Assembly: GCF_901933205.1 (NCBI RefSeq)
Contig: NC_044574.1
Coordinates: 44,239,609 to 44,303,608, forward strand
Reading direction: 5' to 3'
Length of the DNA stretch: 64,000 nt
Origin: Camarhynchus parvulus
Lineage: Eukaryota; Chordata; Aves; Passeriformes; Thraupidae
Shown: piece by piece, positions 22,101 to 32,100 of the stretch
Layout of the letters: every line of letters begins with the position of its first letter
Position numbering within the stretch: the stretch's first letter is position 1
Made by a program: the position numbers and the translations under genes
The notes under the pieces: generated by a model
Databases searched by the model: none
The model's input: the letters and a program-made list of their open reading frames with translations, nothing else
Told to the model about the DNA's origin: nothing

Positions 22101-24910
22101 AATGTTCTGAACAAAACCCTTCCCTGATGTTGCTCCTTGCTATAGGGATTAGGAAGCTAGACTGACTCTCTGCTTGCTTCTTTCTTAAATCTTGGGACGG
22201 CATTAGTTGGAGCTACTGGACTACTGAATAGCTAAGAAGAGAATAGAGACTTCTAGGGTGCCTGGACATCAAAAAAGGGCAGGAAATTGACATTTCTACA
22301 TGTCCTATAAAGGCCTGCAACATTACAGGTGCTGAAAATATCACAGGCACAGAAACCTGAAAGGAGAGCAAAAACCATCTGTCAGACTGAAGAAGGTGTC
22401 CTGTATGTGAGGCACATGATCAAAAGAAGCTTTTCCCAAATTAACATTTCTTTTAAAATGGTGAATTAATCCACTAGTTCTTAGGGAAGCAGGACAAATA
22501 TATAAAGAGAGATAGATTGCCAAGCTGGATGAACCCTGAAATCTTGGCTGTGTGTCAAACCTTAAAAGGAATGAACTGTCATGACCCTGAGCTATATTAC
22601 CGCTTCCGAAATTGACTTTATGGATGTGTTTCCAGTCCAGCCTTACAGGTTTCATGAAGCCATGAGCACATTTGATATTTGATAGAAAATGCATTTAATG
22701 TGAATTAAGGTGCATTACCTGATGGGTTTGGCCATCCAGCCACTGAAGATGTAATTCCTGTCATATGGTGGGTTTGGAGCCACTGCACAAGCGGCAGCAT
22801 CCTACTGCCAGTACAGCTCTGCTCAGGGGTGCTGGTCACACTGCACTGCACCTGTGCTGGGCTTCAAGCAAAGAGTTCAATCTGATTTAGCTGGACTGCT
22901 GTCACAGCCTCCATGGGGCTTGTGTCGTAGCTCTTGGAGACATGGTATTCCCTGCAGTGACACTCTGTGCAGAAATGGTGCCAGCTGGCACCCAAGGAGA
23001 GGGGAAGGATGCAAGGTGCCTTGCTGTAGCTTCATCCCATTTCTGGGGGAGGGATGTGCATCAGGATGTTTTGTCCATCCTTTCAGAAAATCCCTCTATT
23101 CCTTTTTGTTCTTGCAAAATGGCAAGTGGTGTGAGTGCAGGACCAAAGGGAATAAGGAAACCTCTGAGGTGTGCAGTCAGTAATCTGTGCTTTGCCATGG
23201 CTCCAGGAAATCCAGCTGCAGTCTGGGCCCACAGCCAGTGCAGAGTTCATGGGTGGGCTGGCCATCGACATCTCCGGAGGGATGGAGTTCAGCCTGTGGT
23301 ACCGGGAATCCAAAACCAACGTCAAGAACCGGTGAGATACCCCCAGCACACGCTGTAGCTGTAGGCACCTCAGGCTTCTGAGCCAAGGTAGCACCAATGA
23401 CACAAATTTAAATATAAAAGACCTTGCAGATTAGTTAGAATTAAGCAACTAAATAAATAGAATTAAATAGTTACGTGCATGGGAGAATATCTTTACTTCT
23501 CTATTCCTTTCCACCTGGATAATACCAGTTCCCACTGGTCTTGTGTGAATTTATATACCTTTACATGAAGAACAGGCTCCTTTGAGGGCAGTTTTTGTTT
23601 GTGTGGTAGGACTACTTGTAATTCAATTTCCTCTTTTTTAATGTGTTTTGAAACAATTGTAATGCCTAATTTTTTTTGTAGGGTAGCCATGTTTGTAGCT
23701 GGTAACACCAAGGTGGATTCCTTCTTTGTAAAAACTGGTATGGAAACCACTTTGGAAACAGAAACAGCTTTAGACTTCATCTCCACAGTGCAGTTTTCAC
23801 AGTACCCATTTTTGGTCTGTATGCAGATGGATAGAGTGGACTCTCCATTCAGGTAAGAACTAAGAGCACACACTTTCTGAAGTGTCTTTCCAGCCAGCTG
23901 CTGGAACTTTTGGTTTTCACAGACACGAGATTATCCACTGAGGCCAAATTCCAGCCTAACATGATGAGGTGCAGTGCAGGCTGTTACGCACACTGACCTC
24001 TCTGCTAACCCATTCCTCCCTGAGATTCAGAAATAACCTTTCTGAAGATCACAACTGATCAGCTCTGAATGGGCACTTCAGTCCAATTCTTTAATTTGAT
24101 TTTGCAAGTGAATTAACTTAAGTGGCAGGACGGTAGTGCCCTTGTGTGCAATCAGTTCTGATGGTGACCTCAGGTTTTGCCAGCAGTAGTTCTCTATTGC
24201 ACTATTGAGAAAGGAAGTGCAAAGCCCTACATGAGCTGAAGTCAAAAGTTCTCTTCATCATCTGCTATTTATTCATGTCAACAAAAGTACCTGGTCTGGT
24301 ACTCCTGCAGCCATTGTGTTCTATCATACTTTATTAAGGCACCAGTTTTCCTGAAAACTAAACAACTGTGCAATAAGGTTAAAAAGATGCTCTTCAGTAG
24401 CCAAAGAATAGTAATTAAATTGGCTCTATTGGGAATACTGCTCTCTCCTAATCCCTATTTGCTAAAACCTAAGGAAGATAACATTTGTAGAGCCTGTGCC
24501 AGATTTCCATTCAGGTTTTTCTCGTCTGAAAGATGGTTAAAACCTGAGTATTTTAAGACTTTGAGAATCTTCAGGAAATCCTAAGAAAACAGTGTCTGCT
24601 ATTCTGCAGCTACTGAAACATCTGCTGATTATGTCTGCTGACTGTGGCAGGGCCACCTGGCCTGTGTGCAAGGTGTTGGTAGCGGGGTGCAAGCTGTGCA
24701 CGGAGCTGCTGATGGCAGAGCCCGGTGCTGTGTCTTTGCAGGACTCACATGACCAAGTACGAGAGCCTGCCCTCCGGCAGGCGCTACACGGCCAGGAGGG
24801 GGAAGGCAGCCACGCTGGCCGGGAATGAATACCCCCTGCACCAGGAAAACTCCAACATGTGCAAGAAGGTGTTCGGCGCCAAGTCGGACTCTGCTGGCAG
24901 CTGGTTTTGA
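3919..24910 (+). CDS. MTTP: Microsomal triglyceride transfer protein large subunit (spliced, 5'-partial, 17 exons)
   Basis: MTTP is the lipid-transferring subunit of the MTP complex. With protein disulfide isomerase in the ER lumen it loads triglyceride, cholesteryl ester and phospholipid onto nascent apoB. Seventeen exons with consistent phases (all GT-AG) join to 2621 bases, or 873 residues. A 20-residue first exon, as in human, would give 893 against human 894. With that offset, exons A-F carry the N-terminal vitellogenin-like beta barrel (to about 300), G-K the alpha-helical domain (to about 600) and L-Q the C-terminal lipid-binding beta sheets. Cysteines 174/194 and 440/445, disulfides in human, are present. 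So are D169, K187, K189, D361, L435, Y528, R540, S590, G746 and N780. I see no frameshift or premature stop. The signal-peptide exon lies outside the window. Introns range from 101 to about 3,770 bases. Identification rests on long near-identity to the human protein from memory. Confidence 0.97.
4662..4805 (+). CDS. MTTP: MTTP exon B (residues 84-131)
   Basis: This is a phase 0-0 exon of 48 codons between tttgctag and gtaaga. It starts [13 protein letters not shown] and continues with NIFKGKS and LQRP, closely matching the human N-terminal barrel. Confidence 0.96.
6756..6783 (+). repeat. (TTTTG)n microsatellite
   Basis: About five perfect copies of the pentamer in the MTTP intron, ending 11 bases before the exon C acceptor. 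It forms most of the polypyrimidine tract of that splice site. Confidence 0.9.
6795..6902 (+). CDS. MTTP: MTTP exon C (residues 132-167)
   Basis: This is a phase 0-0 exon of 36 codons; acceptor cctatag, donor gtatgg. It holds FYSYQNE and [11 protein letters not shown], both recognisable in human MTTP. The short loop between them differs (PGFTQ in place of the human AVAIE). A pentanucleotide (TTTTG) repeat lies just upstream in the intron. Confidence 0.95.
7655..7771 (+). CDS. MTTP: MTTP exon D (residues 168-206)
   Basis: This is a phase 0-0 exon of 39 codons that opens VDISGKC. It contains D169 and its barrel partners K187 and K189, and the disulfide pair C174 and C194. In human, D169V abolishes function, so conservation of these positions supports an active protein. 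Confidence 0.96.
8407..8459 (+). repeat. Direct repeat (36-base period) in an MTTP intron
   Basis: The string TGTGAACATGACAATCT at 8407-8423 recurs, except for its first base or two, at 8443-8459, with related TTGATCTG sequence between the copies. This is an imperfect local tandem duplication. Confidence 0.7.
8825..8964 (+). CDS. MTTP: MTTP exon E (residues 207-252 and part of 253)
   Basis: This exon enters in phase 0 and leaves two bases into the Lys-253 codon; the donor is gtaagt. It encodes SSKATS-like, EDSF and AKIVSK elements of the lipovitellin-like barrel. It is more divergent from human than the flanking exons. Confidence 0.95.
9808..9958 (+). CDS. MTTP: MTTP exon F (part of residue 253 to 303)
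   Basis: One base completes the Lys codon. [15 protein letters not shown] and AIPLEAEP follow, ending in CKKCPS, which matches the human CKGCPS at the barrel/helical-domain junction. The acceptor tgtacag has a poor polypyrimidine tract. Confidence 0.95.
13151..13198 (+). repeat. Near-perfect inverted repeat (21-base arms, 6-base loop)
   Basis: The left arm 13151-13171 is the reverse complement of 13178-13198 with a single mismatch, which is a G:U pair in RNA. The loop is CAGCAT. It lies in the MTTP intron between exons F and G, 81 bases before the exon G start, and is transcribed with MTTP. Confidence 0.9.
13279..13436 (+). CDS. MTTP: MTTP exon G (residues 304-355 and part of 356)
   Basis: This exon enters in phase 0 and leaves in phase 2. 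It begins the alpha-helical domain with LSEHW, the Trp being W308 in human numbering. Helical repeats follow, including [20 protein letters not shown] strong intronic hairpin sits 81 bases upstream of the acceptor. Confidence 0.95.
13775..13801 (+). repeat. Perfect inverted repeat, 9-base arms
   Basis: TTCCCAGGC at 13775-13783 pairs with GCCTGGGAA at 13793-13801 across a 9-base spacer, in the intron after exon G. It could be chance, but it is perfect and GC-rich in an AT-rich setting. Confidence 0.7.
14297..14465 (+). CDS. MTTP: MTTP exon H (part of residue 356 to 412)
   Basis: One base completes Leu-356. [12 protein letters not shown] (with D361) and [15 protein letters not shown] follow, almost identical to human. 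Human residues SDSS at 383-386 align with DAST here, so D384 falls on Ala, although the alignment of this short loop could shift by one. Confidence 0.96.
15045..15152 (+). CDS. MTTP: MTTP exon I (residues 413-448)
   Basis: This is a phase 0-0 exon of 36 codons; donor gtgagt. It contains IRET, L435 and the close cysteine pair C440/C445 (CDRDGC) that forms a disulfide in human MTP. Confidence 0.95.
16056..16268 (+). CDS. MTTP: MTTP exon J (residues 449-519)
   Basis: This is a phase 0-0 exon of 71 codons, and one of the best conserved. It carries [27 protein letters not shown] and ALQRYDP in the helical domain, which faces PDI. The following intron holds a CR1 fragment. Confidence 0.97.
16345..16450 (+). 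mobile_element. CR1 LINE fragment (ORF2 reverse-transcriptase part, sense)
   Basis: Translating the plus strand gives [20 protein letters not shown] followed by GAVN, which matches the CR1 reverse-transcriptase region around its FADDTKL motif (the second catalytic Asp is Gly here). Homology fades on both sides, so this is a short, old, inactive relic inside the MTTP intron between exons J and K. CR1 is the dominant LINE of birds and other reptiles. Confidence 0.85.
17283..17494 (+). CDS. MTTP: MTTP exon K (residues 520-589 and part of 590)
   Basis: This exon enters in phase 0 and leaves in phase 2. It includes Y528 and R540 (in EKTVR), then [17 protein letters not shown] and [10 protein letters not shown]. 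The S590 codon is split across the intron. All three are human disease positions and are unchanged here. Confidence 0.97.
18097..18194 (+). CDS. MTTP: MTTP exon L (part of residue 590 to part of 623)
   Basis: This short exon completes Ser-590 and reads [20 protein letters not shown] and SSSAYTGYI. It leaves in phase 1; donor gtatgt. It leads into the C-terminal lipid-binding sheets and is followed by the smallest intron of the gene (101 bases). Confidence 0.96.
18296..18417 (+). CDS. MTTP: MTTP exon M (part of residue 623 to 663)
   Basis: Two bases complete Arg-623. The exon contains [19 protein letters not shown], nearly invariant in MTTP. The end of the exon (residues around 645-663) is divergent from human. 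Confidence 0.96.
18536..18569 (+). repeat. Tandem duplication, 2 x 17 bases
   Basis: CCAATAACAGGGGAAAA occurs twice, head to tail and without mismatch, in the intron after exon M of MTTP. Confidence 0.9.
19205..19432 (+). CDS. MTTP: MTTP exon N (residues 664-739)
   Basis: This is a phase 0-0 exon of 76 codons and the largest in the gene. It has [27 protein letters not shown] and [13 protein letters not shown]. It includes the helix around 725-736 that lines the lipid cavity (VLLTDFL here). Confidence 0.97.
19433..23206 (+). other. MTTP: Longest MTTP intron seen (between exons N and O)
   Basis: This intron is 3,774 bases. Both ends have clear splice sites (gtacta at the donor, ctccag at the acceptor). 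I found no coding exon, repeat family or structured RNA in it. The only small repeat is a duplicated GCATTACAGT-type string near 21170-21195. Confidence 0.8.
23207..23331 (+). CDS. MTTP: MTTP exon O (residues 740-780 and part of 781)
   Basis: This exon follows the longest intron found (3,774 bases). It encodes EIQLQSG (G746), [20 protein letters not shown] and KN with N780, and leaves two bases into Arg-781. The local GC content is higher than in neighbouring exons. Confidence 0.96.
23682..23852 (+). CDS. MTTP: MTTP exon P (part of residue 781 to part of 838)
   Basis: The acceptor is ttttttgtag. The exon carries [17 protein letters not shown] and [19 protein letters not shown], part of the hydrophobic lipid-binding sheet. 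It leaves in phase 2 at an AG|gtaaga donor. Confidence 0.97.
24742..24910 (+). CDS. MTTP: MTTP exon Q, terminal coding exon (residue 838 to stop)
   Basis: Arg-838 is completed, then [25 protein letters not shown] and a C-terminal SWF precede TGA at 24908-24910. The HQENS..MCK box matches the human C-terminus. The human residues Thr-Ser-Ser before Gly-Trp-Phe are shortened here, which fits the one-residue difference in length. Confidence 0.97.
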
Positions 24911-25145
24911 AAGCAGCGCCTGGGCTCCTGCTTTCCTGAATCCCTCAATGACTTAGGCCTGCACACACCTTACCAGCGAGGAGCTTGACCCTGCACTGCT
25001 GCTTTAATGGGAAATTTGCCATTGATTTCAACGGGCCAGGATCAAACTCTCAGTGTGTGCACAGTGTTTACATATTAACCTATATTTAAAACTTTTGTAA
25101 AAAAAAAGCCCTAAGGCAAATAAAGACCAATTTGGTAGCGTTTCA
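24911..25145 (+). other. MTTP: MTTP 3' untranslated region
   Basis: This is a short AT-rich trailer between the stop codon and the first good poly(A) signal. A GT-rich downstream element (gtggtgcttgttctt, about 25161-25175) supports cleavage near 25140-25150. Longer isoforms using later sites cannot be excluded. Confidence 0.7.
25119..25124 (+). terminator. MTTP: MTTP poly(A) signal AATAAA
   Basis: A canonical hexamer lies 209 bases after the stop codon, followed about 35-40 bases later by a GT/T-rich stretch. It is the first AATAAA after the CDS on this strand. Confidence 0.8.
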
Positions 25146-28100
25146 TGCACTCCCGTAAGGGTGGTGCTTGTTCTTCATTTTTACTTTTTTGTGCCAAAAG
25201 CAAAAGTAATCCTTCATTTTTTTTTTCTTGGGGAATACAGAAGTCTGTGTTTTTGATGTGTGGAAAGAACAATTATGATGTATAAAGAATGATTATTTAT
25301 AAATGTATTTTAAAGTATTTAGGTGTTTTAGGCCTTTGACCGATCCCTGTTCAAATATTCAAGTACAATTAACATCCAAATAGGACCATGAATTCCTGCT
25401 TACTCAGTATTGCCTGTTTACAAAAAAGCAGGTTTTATTTTACATGATTTTAAAGGATTTTGTGGGGTTTTTTTAAGCAGGCAGAACTTGATTATTATTA
25501 TTTATCTTTTGGAGTTTTTTTATTAACTGCTGTAGTTAAATACAACTGATTAACAGTGTGGGGTTATGTTTCCAGAAGGAATTTACATTTGCCTTAATTC
25601 TGTTCTCATTGAAATCAATGGTGTAATTTCTGTAGCTACCAGAAGCAGGAGCAGAGTTAAGCCAATACTGGCAGCTCATCAAAATTTGTCTCCCTGTGTG
25701 TAATCAAGGCAGGTGCATTTCAAAAAATGAGCATGCACTAAGGCAATTCTGAACTATGGAGAAGGAAAGGATCTTGAAAGAAATAGATTTTGGATGCACA
25801 GTCTAGCAAAGCCTGTGCTGAGCCAGAACATTTTCTTCTAGGTAAGTTAGGCTTGTATTTCAATGCAAAAAATAATCACTACTCTGATTAAAATTACTTA
25901 GACACTTCAAGCAGTGTCTTCATAGGATATGTGAAAAAATTAAAAGAAGTTTTATATCAGCATTGCAGATTAAAAAAGAATATACCCCATCCCAGCTCAG
26001 TTGATCTCTGATCCATCTGATTTAATTTTTATAAGACAAGGTGGGCAAGTGCTGTTCACAAAAAAAAAAGTAAAATAAAAAGGCAAGAACAATTGTTTGT
26101 TTTTTAAAATCCCAAACCCAAAAGCAGCCAGGAAAAACTCATAAATTGTCATGAAAAAAATGTATTACAAGATTAAGAAAAAAATCCGAACTCTTCTGTG
26201 TTGTAAAAGCCAAGAGTGCAGAAATCTGCAAAAATCAAACTGTCAGTGGGATGAAAAAGTGGTCTGCTTGTTGTCTTTCTGAAAATTTGGCACATTTCTA
26301 GTCAAAACCTAAATAAAACAGGTAAAAATATAGTGTGAAGAAATTGTTTCCAGTCTTATTGTCTGTTACTTTCTGGGTACAGAAAGGCTCTCATTGGGGA
26401 AGGAATGCTGTTGACTGGGGTAAGAGGAACCATTTTACTCACCTTCACAATATGAAGCAATAATTTAAATTGGCACTCAGGTCCTGGGCTCCCTCTCTAA
26501 TCAGGAGACCTCCTGGTTAGATGAGGATGCACCATGGGCTGGAGGTGCCTGCCCAAGCCCTCTGCCCAGAGGAGAGGTAAGAGCCAGGCACTCCTCCTCA
26601 GTGTCAATACTGCCCTCAGCATCCACTCACAGTCTGCTCCCTGTTGTAGACACTCTGATACCTCCACTGCTGTTTCAGGAACAAACTGAAGACAAACCTT
26701 TGTATTTGTTACTAATACTTGCTCTTTGTGTCACACAAAATAAAAAGAAGAGCAGAGCTACTTACTCACCTGGCAAGAGGCAGTCTCCTCCTGCAGAGAC
26801 CTCAGACCCTAAATACAGAAGGTGGACAATGAAGTAGCTGCCATCACTCTTTTACTTGCAAAGAGTTGAGATATCAACAGATGACACCTCAGCCCCACTC
26901 TGCCAGGCTTGCCTATAAATTTACAACCCAAAATCAGAATAAAAAGGTTCTAGATAATGCAGTTTATATCTGTAAGATCTTTGTCTGATAGCAGCAATCC
27001 TTACACCATACCAGCAAGGCTTACCCCTTCTCAATTGTGTCAAATTGAAGAACCAGCCAGTAAAGGGACATTGTGGACCTGCCACAGCTTTGACACTTAA
27101 ACAAAGCCCCTGAGACCCCCACTACTACTTCAGAAGGGATATGTGTCTTTGTGGATACCCCCTGGCATGGCAGCAGATGCTTCTGAAGCTATCTGACCCC
27201 AACAGCTGGACATAAGGGGGATTCCAGGAGAGGTTTAGTCCAGCAGCTGGGTAATGGAAGGCCATGGTTTCCTTACTGGGGCTCCATAGCTACAGAAACA
27301 ACAAAAGTAACAAACTTCTAAAAATAAGGTGAAATGAATACATAGCTGCAGCCTGCATTTGAAGGGGAAACACATTTAGGGTTACAAACAAAGCAAATGC
27401 TCTGTTTATCCACTTAGTGGGGGTTAATCAAGATGTAAAATACGTATTTAATAGTGGTATTACATGTACTTTTAAGTAATCAGCAGTGGTAGCAATTAAA
27501 CAATAATTCATACCTGAAGTTCAGAGAAGAAAACAAATGCTCAGTCTTTTCTAATTGGAAGCCACAGAAGGAATAGTGCAATGAAAATCCAGCTAAGTCC
27601 AAAAAGCAACTCACTTGCAATATAGACTTGGAAACTTTCCCCTTCAGGTTTCCTTCCAGGAGTACTAATTTTTGAGCAGTATTTTTCATCTAGTCTTAAA
27701 AAGTATTCATATATATAAAGATACAGTTTGGGTTTAGCAGGCAGATTACATGTTCTGAATAGCAACAAGCCTATGGGTCAGCAATTCTAATATAGGTGCA
27801 TTTTTTTTTGTTTGGTTTTTTTAGGTTTTTTAGTGTTATGTTCTATGTTTGGATAACTTGTTTAGATCTGAGATCAGGGAATTATTTCCTTCTCATTTTA
27901 CTTTGTTCCTACTCCTTTTCACAATAGAGTTGCACTTTTACCATCATTCCTACCAGTGATATTTTAATGACTATGCAGAAAATTATAAGATTTTCTCCAA
28001 CAATCCTTGAAAATCCCAGACATATTCCACCTTTCCGTTTATTTAAGGTATTGTAAGAAATCCTCACACTTTAATTTCAGTGGGTTCGTATGGTGTGAGG

Positions 28101-29165
28101 CTCTTTGTGGCTGGACAAACACTGGTTGCATTACTGGGCTTCTTAAGGAAAGGTTTAAGTTCATGTCTCTCGGTTTATTTACTTTTGACCTCTCTTTTGT
28201 GGAGGTTTCAGCTTCAATTTTCCATCTATTCGGAGAAACCAGCAGTGCTGTGAAAAACTTCTAACAGAGCTCCACTGAAATCAGGCTCCAGGAGCTCTCC
28301 TTCAAGAAAAGCAGAGTTCCCAAATTTTCCAGTTCACAAGCCCAGGTCCCTTTGCAATTTCAGACTTCTCTGATTTTAACAGTGTTAAGAAGGCCTTTCT
28401 CTCTGCTCTACACACCCATTATTATTTTGTGTCTGTTTTGGTCACCCTTTATCTCCTGGTAACCCAACTTGCTTCAGTTTTCCTTTAAGCAAAAGTGTTC
28501 CTTTAAAAACTGCAAAAGTAATACTTTAGTTTTCAAGTCTATTTTGGGATTTTCTGGTGTTTGACTCATGCTTTTTTAAACACTTGGACTTAACCTTTTC
28601 AGTCTCCATGAAGATAGAAGGAACACACAAAAGCAGCAAAAGATTTTTCCTAGTAATTGTTCAAGCAATAATGCTATCCACTAATAAACTCATGATTGCT
28701 TGTATTGCAATATTAGGCAATAAAGATAACATAGACAGTGAGCAGAAAAAAGTTATTTACCCCACCAATTGCTCTCTCTGAACACATTACAACAGACAAA
28801 GATGAAGTTCTTTGGATACCCAAACCCATTCACCAGTCAAAGTTAGTTCACTGAAACTGGGAGTTCTTTCTAAATTATATTTGGGTAAAAAAATAAGCAA
28901 TGCCAACTTCCCTTTGTTGTAAGAGGAAAGAATAAAGAGAGATCAGGTCAGAAAGAGACTTTCAATACTGGACAAACTCAGGGAGACTCTGAGTGTGGGG
29001 TTTTTGATCTGCTCTCTGGTGTAATCCCTTCTTCTGTTGCTGTTTACATGTTGAACCAAGCAATGCCTCTGTTTTCACTTGTTCTGCACACCAGCCAAGG
29101 TAACTTTGCAAATATACAACCAAGCAGGACTGCAGGCTTACTTGCGGTGTGTCTTTTACTGAAAA
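25146..29165. other. AT-rich intergenic DNA after MTTP
   Basis: About 4 kb with many short A and T runs. No open frame has recognisable protein similarity or splice context. I see no repeat family. It separates the 3' ends of two convergent genes. Confidence 0.6.
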
Positions 29166-29171
29166 ATACAT

Positions 29172-29177
29172 TTTATT
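29172..29177 (-). terminator. C4orf54: Possible poly(A) signal for a C4orf54 3' exon
   Basis: TTTATT on the plus strand is AATAAA on the minus strand. It stands at the far end of a somewhat GC-richer stretch (about 29230-29430) that follows a very strong minus-strand polypyrimidine tract. Many such hexamers occur by chance in AT-rich DNA, so this is a candidate only. Confidence 0.25.
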
Positions 29178-32100
29178 TATCATAACATTCAAGAGAAAAA
29201 ACAAAAACAAAAACAACAAACCCCAACATAATACAAATGCCAACTCATTCAGTTACAAACTTTGGTACTTGGCAGTTTCAGATGCTCTGTTCTCACGTGG
29301 CTGTGACGCTCCAAAGTTCCCGCCATGCAATTCCCAGAGTGACGCTGCCGTCCTTCAATCCCAGGCCCACAGCACCCTGCAGTGGGATCACTGGGTTTCA
29401 GCTACACACTTGGCACAGTGTTGTCTCCACTGAGAGCAGCTCAAAGAGTCCATTTCTCTCCAGTTATACATCTTCTGTTTCTTAATTCTTCCTCCACAGG
29501 CAACAGTCATCAACACGATGCGTTCACGGCCTTTTCCCCTTTGCCTTACAGCCCACCCCTCTCTCATCAGACATACCACCCACATCCTCTAAACAATCAT
29601 TATCCTTACTTCACATTTGCACTTTTAAATATCTTTACACCAGTAACTAACTCACCCCTTTAAAAATGAGAGGAAAAAGAAAGGGGGGGGGGGAAGAAGA
29701 AATAAAAAAGAAAGAAATAGGTGAAAAAAAGCACAAGCATTTTTGAAGTATGTGTTCTCAGGTAGCCACAAGTTAATGGCAATATATAAGCATAAGGAAT
29801 GACACTTTGGCCATCAACACTAAAGAATAAAGGTAGCATTGAATACAGACAAGGGGGAAAAACACCCCACACAACCCATAAATACATTTCAAATCATTCA
29901 CCAGTTGATTCACCAAGGGTTAAATTTGATACTGAGTGAAACCAACCCTGTTGCAAAGGAGCAGAACAATATTCTGGTGCATCACTCCAGTCCCGCTCAA
30001 ACTTTTAATTGGATCCTGACCTAAAATGCATGGACAGTTGGCTGGTGCAGCCCTCAAAACTCTGACAGCAGGGCTGGGAGGGAACTTGAGTGGTGCACAG
30101 CATTTTGCCCTGCTTTGCACATGGGGTGAATTTCAGCTGTAACATACTATGACTGCACCATGAAACATATAATACTAGCAGCTTGTGAGCCCTGACATGG
30201 AGGGCTTGACTCTAATCCAAGATATGTGGTTACACATCACCCCATCCACTGGAGAAATTCACCACTGGGCATACATGGAGGAGCACCATATTACCAGAGC
30301 TTTTTTCTGGTGAGCTTTTGTGGCATTATCTGCTGGGTCCGGCTTGACTCAAGCCCAGAGATCGGGTTCTGTAAAGGGAAGAACCTGGTGCTCAGGTCTG
30401 CAAGGCATTCAGCACTCTGGGATGAGTTCAGCAAAGCTTTGCATAGATGGGTGAAGGAGAAAATCCTTCCACCGAAGTCCCCAGGAATCTGCTTAAGTAT
30501 CTGAAGTTGGAGATGCATGTGAAGGCTTTGCTGGGTTAGAGAAGCACCTTGCAAAACTGACCCCTTGATGCAAACAAGAAGTCTTTTTAGAAATAGACAA
30601 AATCAAGTAAACACGATTTGACATTAGGATTGACACATTCCACTGAAGTAAACTCCCCTGAGAAAATAAATAGCTGTTGGTATTCCCTCATTTCATTGCT
30701 TTCATCTCCACAGACAGTGAAAAAAAAACCCTGCAAAATTTACCTCCAACAAATACATGTTGAAATCCTGGGCAGTTGTTTTCTATGCTTTTTTTTTTCC
30801 TTTCAAGTACACTGGGTGAAACTGTAAACCTGAGGTTGTGTGTGCAAACCTATATCTTGTAAACTGCAACGGGAAACTCCTCTCCAAGCACCGATACAGG
30901 AAAAGGTAGGACAGGACCATTGTGGAACAGGGATGCTAGTATTATACTGAACATTCTGCATATGTGTATGTCACAGGGAACCAGCCACTCTGGTACCTGC
31001 ACTGTCCTGCAGTCCCAAGTACTGTTCTGCCTAACACTGATACTCTAATCACAACACCTATGAACCTATCAGTCATGAGAGAAGGGGAGAAGCATTCATC
31101 TCCTTTAAGAGGCAGTCAGCCCCCATCCCAGGGGCAGGTAAAGCTTGTCATGCAGATTGTACAGCTGAAGAGCACAGGGATTGGCCTTACATGATATGTG
31201 CTCTTTAAAAAGGGTCAGAATATTCACTGGATTTCCACAATGATGAAAGTGAGTGAGAAGGCACACGAGAAATCACTCACTATCTGCACACTTGTGGTGC
31301 ATTTCATCCTAAGGGCAATTACAACTTGGGCCTGTAAACAAATAAATTGCATTGAAATACAATCTCACACATATGGTTAAAAACAGTTCTACCTGAGTTT
31401 TCTGTACCTCGTGAGTTACTCAGGAAAATGAAAACCCAGGGCTTATTTTTAAAATGGGAAACACTGAAACTTTTCTAGCTGCAGGAAGCCTTGGGAACAG
31501 GTGGAGAAAAATCCTGCCTTTGGGCAAATGCTTAAATAAAGACTTTTGAGGTTTGCATTTAGACTTTCGAATTCTAATCTGTTACCTCAAGAAAGATTTA
31601 TGTTATATAATTTAGGTTTGGTCTTACATTTATTTGCTTCCCAAAGTTCTTCACTTAGCCAAAATTTTGGGCAGGGAACAGACTATTGAATTTTAGATTT
31701 GGCATAATAATAACAATTCTCTTTTGCTGAGACAAACTAGTTGCTGGTAACAAAAAACAATCAGTTTGAGCAGAGTTGGACATATAAATCACTGCACTGT
31801 CAGTAATCTTATTGTATATTTTTTGTTCCAAAGGTAAATATTTTCTCAGCAAATTGTAATTGTATCCCTCAGATAAACCTGTCAAACAGCTAAAGAAACA
31901 ACTGCATAGTACTGAGGCTGTAACATTTAAAAATTATTCTCACAGGGCAGTGACTAGGATTATGTTTTCAACAATGTTGCAATTTAAGGAAGAATAGACT
32001 GCAGTCTTAAAGGAAAATAAGTGCTGTTCTCTCCTTTAGAACCAGGATTTTAAAATATTACATTCAATTTTTGGTTTCCCAGTATTAAAACGCTGTCCTA

